A stretch of 14,616 nt of DNA from Candidatus Omnitrophota bacterium (lineage in GTDB: Bacteria > Omnitrophota > Gorgyraeia > 2-02-FULL-51-18). Under the pieces are notes generated by a model that did no database searches, was not told the DNA's origin, and worked only from the letters and a program-made list of their open reading frames with translations. Location: positions 1-14,616 of the forward strand of contig JAHFFM010000031.1 in assembly GCA_023247935.1 (NCBI GenBank), given 5' to 3'. The translations under genes were made by a program, and so were the position numbers. Within the stretch, counting starts at the first letter, position 1. Each line of letters starts with the position of its first letter. Below, in pieces: positions 14,188 to 14,616 of the stretch.

Positions 14188-14616
14188 ATGTTTAACCGAA
14201 TTTTATTATTTTTGAGCATGTTCTTGTTCGTTTCGCCGCTTTACGCATCCGAAGGAAAATTAAACATTGTCGCAACAACCTCTTACAACGCGGACCTTGT
14301 TAAGAAAATCGGAGGGGACCGAGTGAATGTGGATTTCGTGGCGTCTCCTAAATTCAATGGCCATTTTATTCAGCCGAAACCAAGTGATGTGCGCAAATTG
14401 GCAAAGGCTGATTTGTACGTGAATGGCGGCCTGGACCTGGAAGCTTGGTCGGATCCTCTGGCGGAGGCTGCCGGAAAGCCGGAATTTTTCCGGGGAGGGG
14501 AACGATCCGTGGATTTATCGAACGGAATCCGTCTTTTGGGAATCCCTCAAGGAGCCATTTCAAGATCGGGAGGCGACATGCATCTTTTTGGAAATCCGCA
14601 TTATGTCATGGGTCCT
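14188..14616 (+). CDS. Zinc/manganese-type ABC transporter substrate-binding protein (5' part)
   Basis: The reading frame is open to the window edge (143 codons seen; family length about 290-310). Residues 1-20 are a signal peptide. The cluster A-I (ZnuA/TroA-like) fold is recognisable: LNIVATTSYNADLVKKIGGDRVNVDF, then His59 in GHFIQPKPSDVRKLAKADLYVNGG, the first metal ligand of the family, then GDMHLFGNPHYVMGP, whose His138 matches the second ligand normally found in (D/N)PHxWLDP. Here the usual W-L-D reads V-M-G. His132 may add to metal binding. It probably delivers zinc or manganese to an inner-membrane importer encoded beyond the window. AGGAGG at 14178-14183 precedes the ATG by four bases. 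No symbol is assigned because the metal is not proven. Confidence 0.9.
   Translation, partial: MFNRILLFLSMFLFVSPLYASEGKLNIVATTSYNADLVKKIGGDRVNVDFVASPKFNGHFIQPKPSDVRKLAKADLYVNGGLDLEAWSDPLAEAAGKPEFFRGGERSVDLSNGIRLLGIPQGAISRSGGDMHLFGNPHYVMGP

Noticed and set aside
1..14616. CRISPR array, tRNA, rRNA, toxin-antitoxin, phage or defence genes
   Set aside because: No regularly spaced repeats, no cloverleaf or rRNA-like sequence, and no protein with nuclease, integrase or toxin features were seen on either strand.

Overview
The window reads as chromosomal DNA from a Gram-negative bacterium: it encodes exported proteins with Sec-type signal peptides, an RND efflux pump, an outer-membrane barrel-type protein and a periplasmic metal-binding protein. 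No rRNA, tRNA or universally conserved marker is present, so taxonomy cannot be fixed. A candidate phylum such as Omnitrophota, or a Bdellovibrionota-like lineage, is my impression only.

Layout, left to right. Bases 1-50 are one copy of a dispersed repeat whose second copy lies at 13985-14033. An exported thioredoxin-type glutathione peroxidase (136-690) and a THEM6-like 4HBT thioesterase (707-1210) form a short plus-strand pair. They converge on, and share a TTAA stop overlap with, a minus-strand gene (1207-2955) that fuses a DCC thiol-redox domain to a lipase-maturation-factor membrane protein. A divergent gene (2994-3551) encodes an exported proline/lysine-rich protein of unknown function and ends in a strong intrinsic terminator.

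A copper/silver efflux locus follows: an exported Cys/Met-rich small protein (3631-3996), a CusB-type adaptor with a heavy-metal-binding domain (4085-5125) and a CusA-type RND pump (5115-8300) with the methionine triad and the proton-relay charges intact. No outer-membrane channel, CusF or regulator lies with it. Next comes a housekeeping pair: family I inorganic pyrophosphatase and an exported six-TPR protein, overlapping by GTGA.

The right third is a tightly coupled operon: ABC ATPase, ABC-2 permease, membrane-anchored TPR protein with a His-rich segment, and small His/Cys membrane protein, each joined by a 4-nt stop/start overlap. It is followed by a coiled-coil outer-membrane porin-like protein (12568-13875), a 312-bp structured intergenic region, and the start of a zinc/manganese ABC transporter substrate-binding protein that runs off the window. 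My inference is that the ABC-2 operon, the His-rich proteins, the porin and the metal-binding protein form one metal-handling (probably zinc acquisition) cassette. This is the most promising candidate here for an incompletely described system. The other striking feature is the intergenic DNA: a 185-bp inverted repeat bounded by TA dinucleotides, followed by a purine/pyrimidine-asymmetric leader with mutually exclusive pairings.
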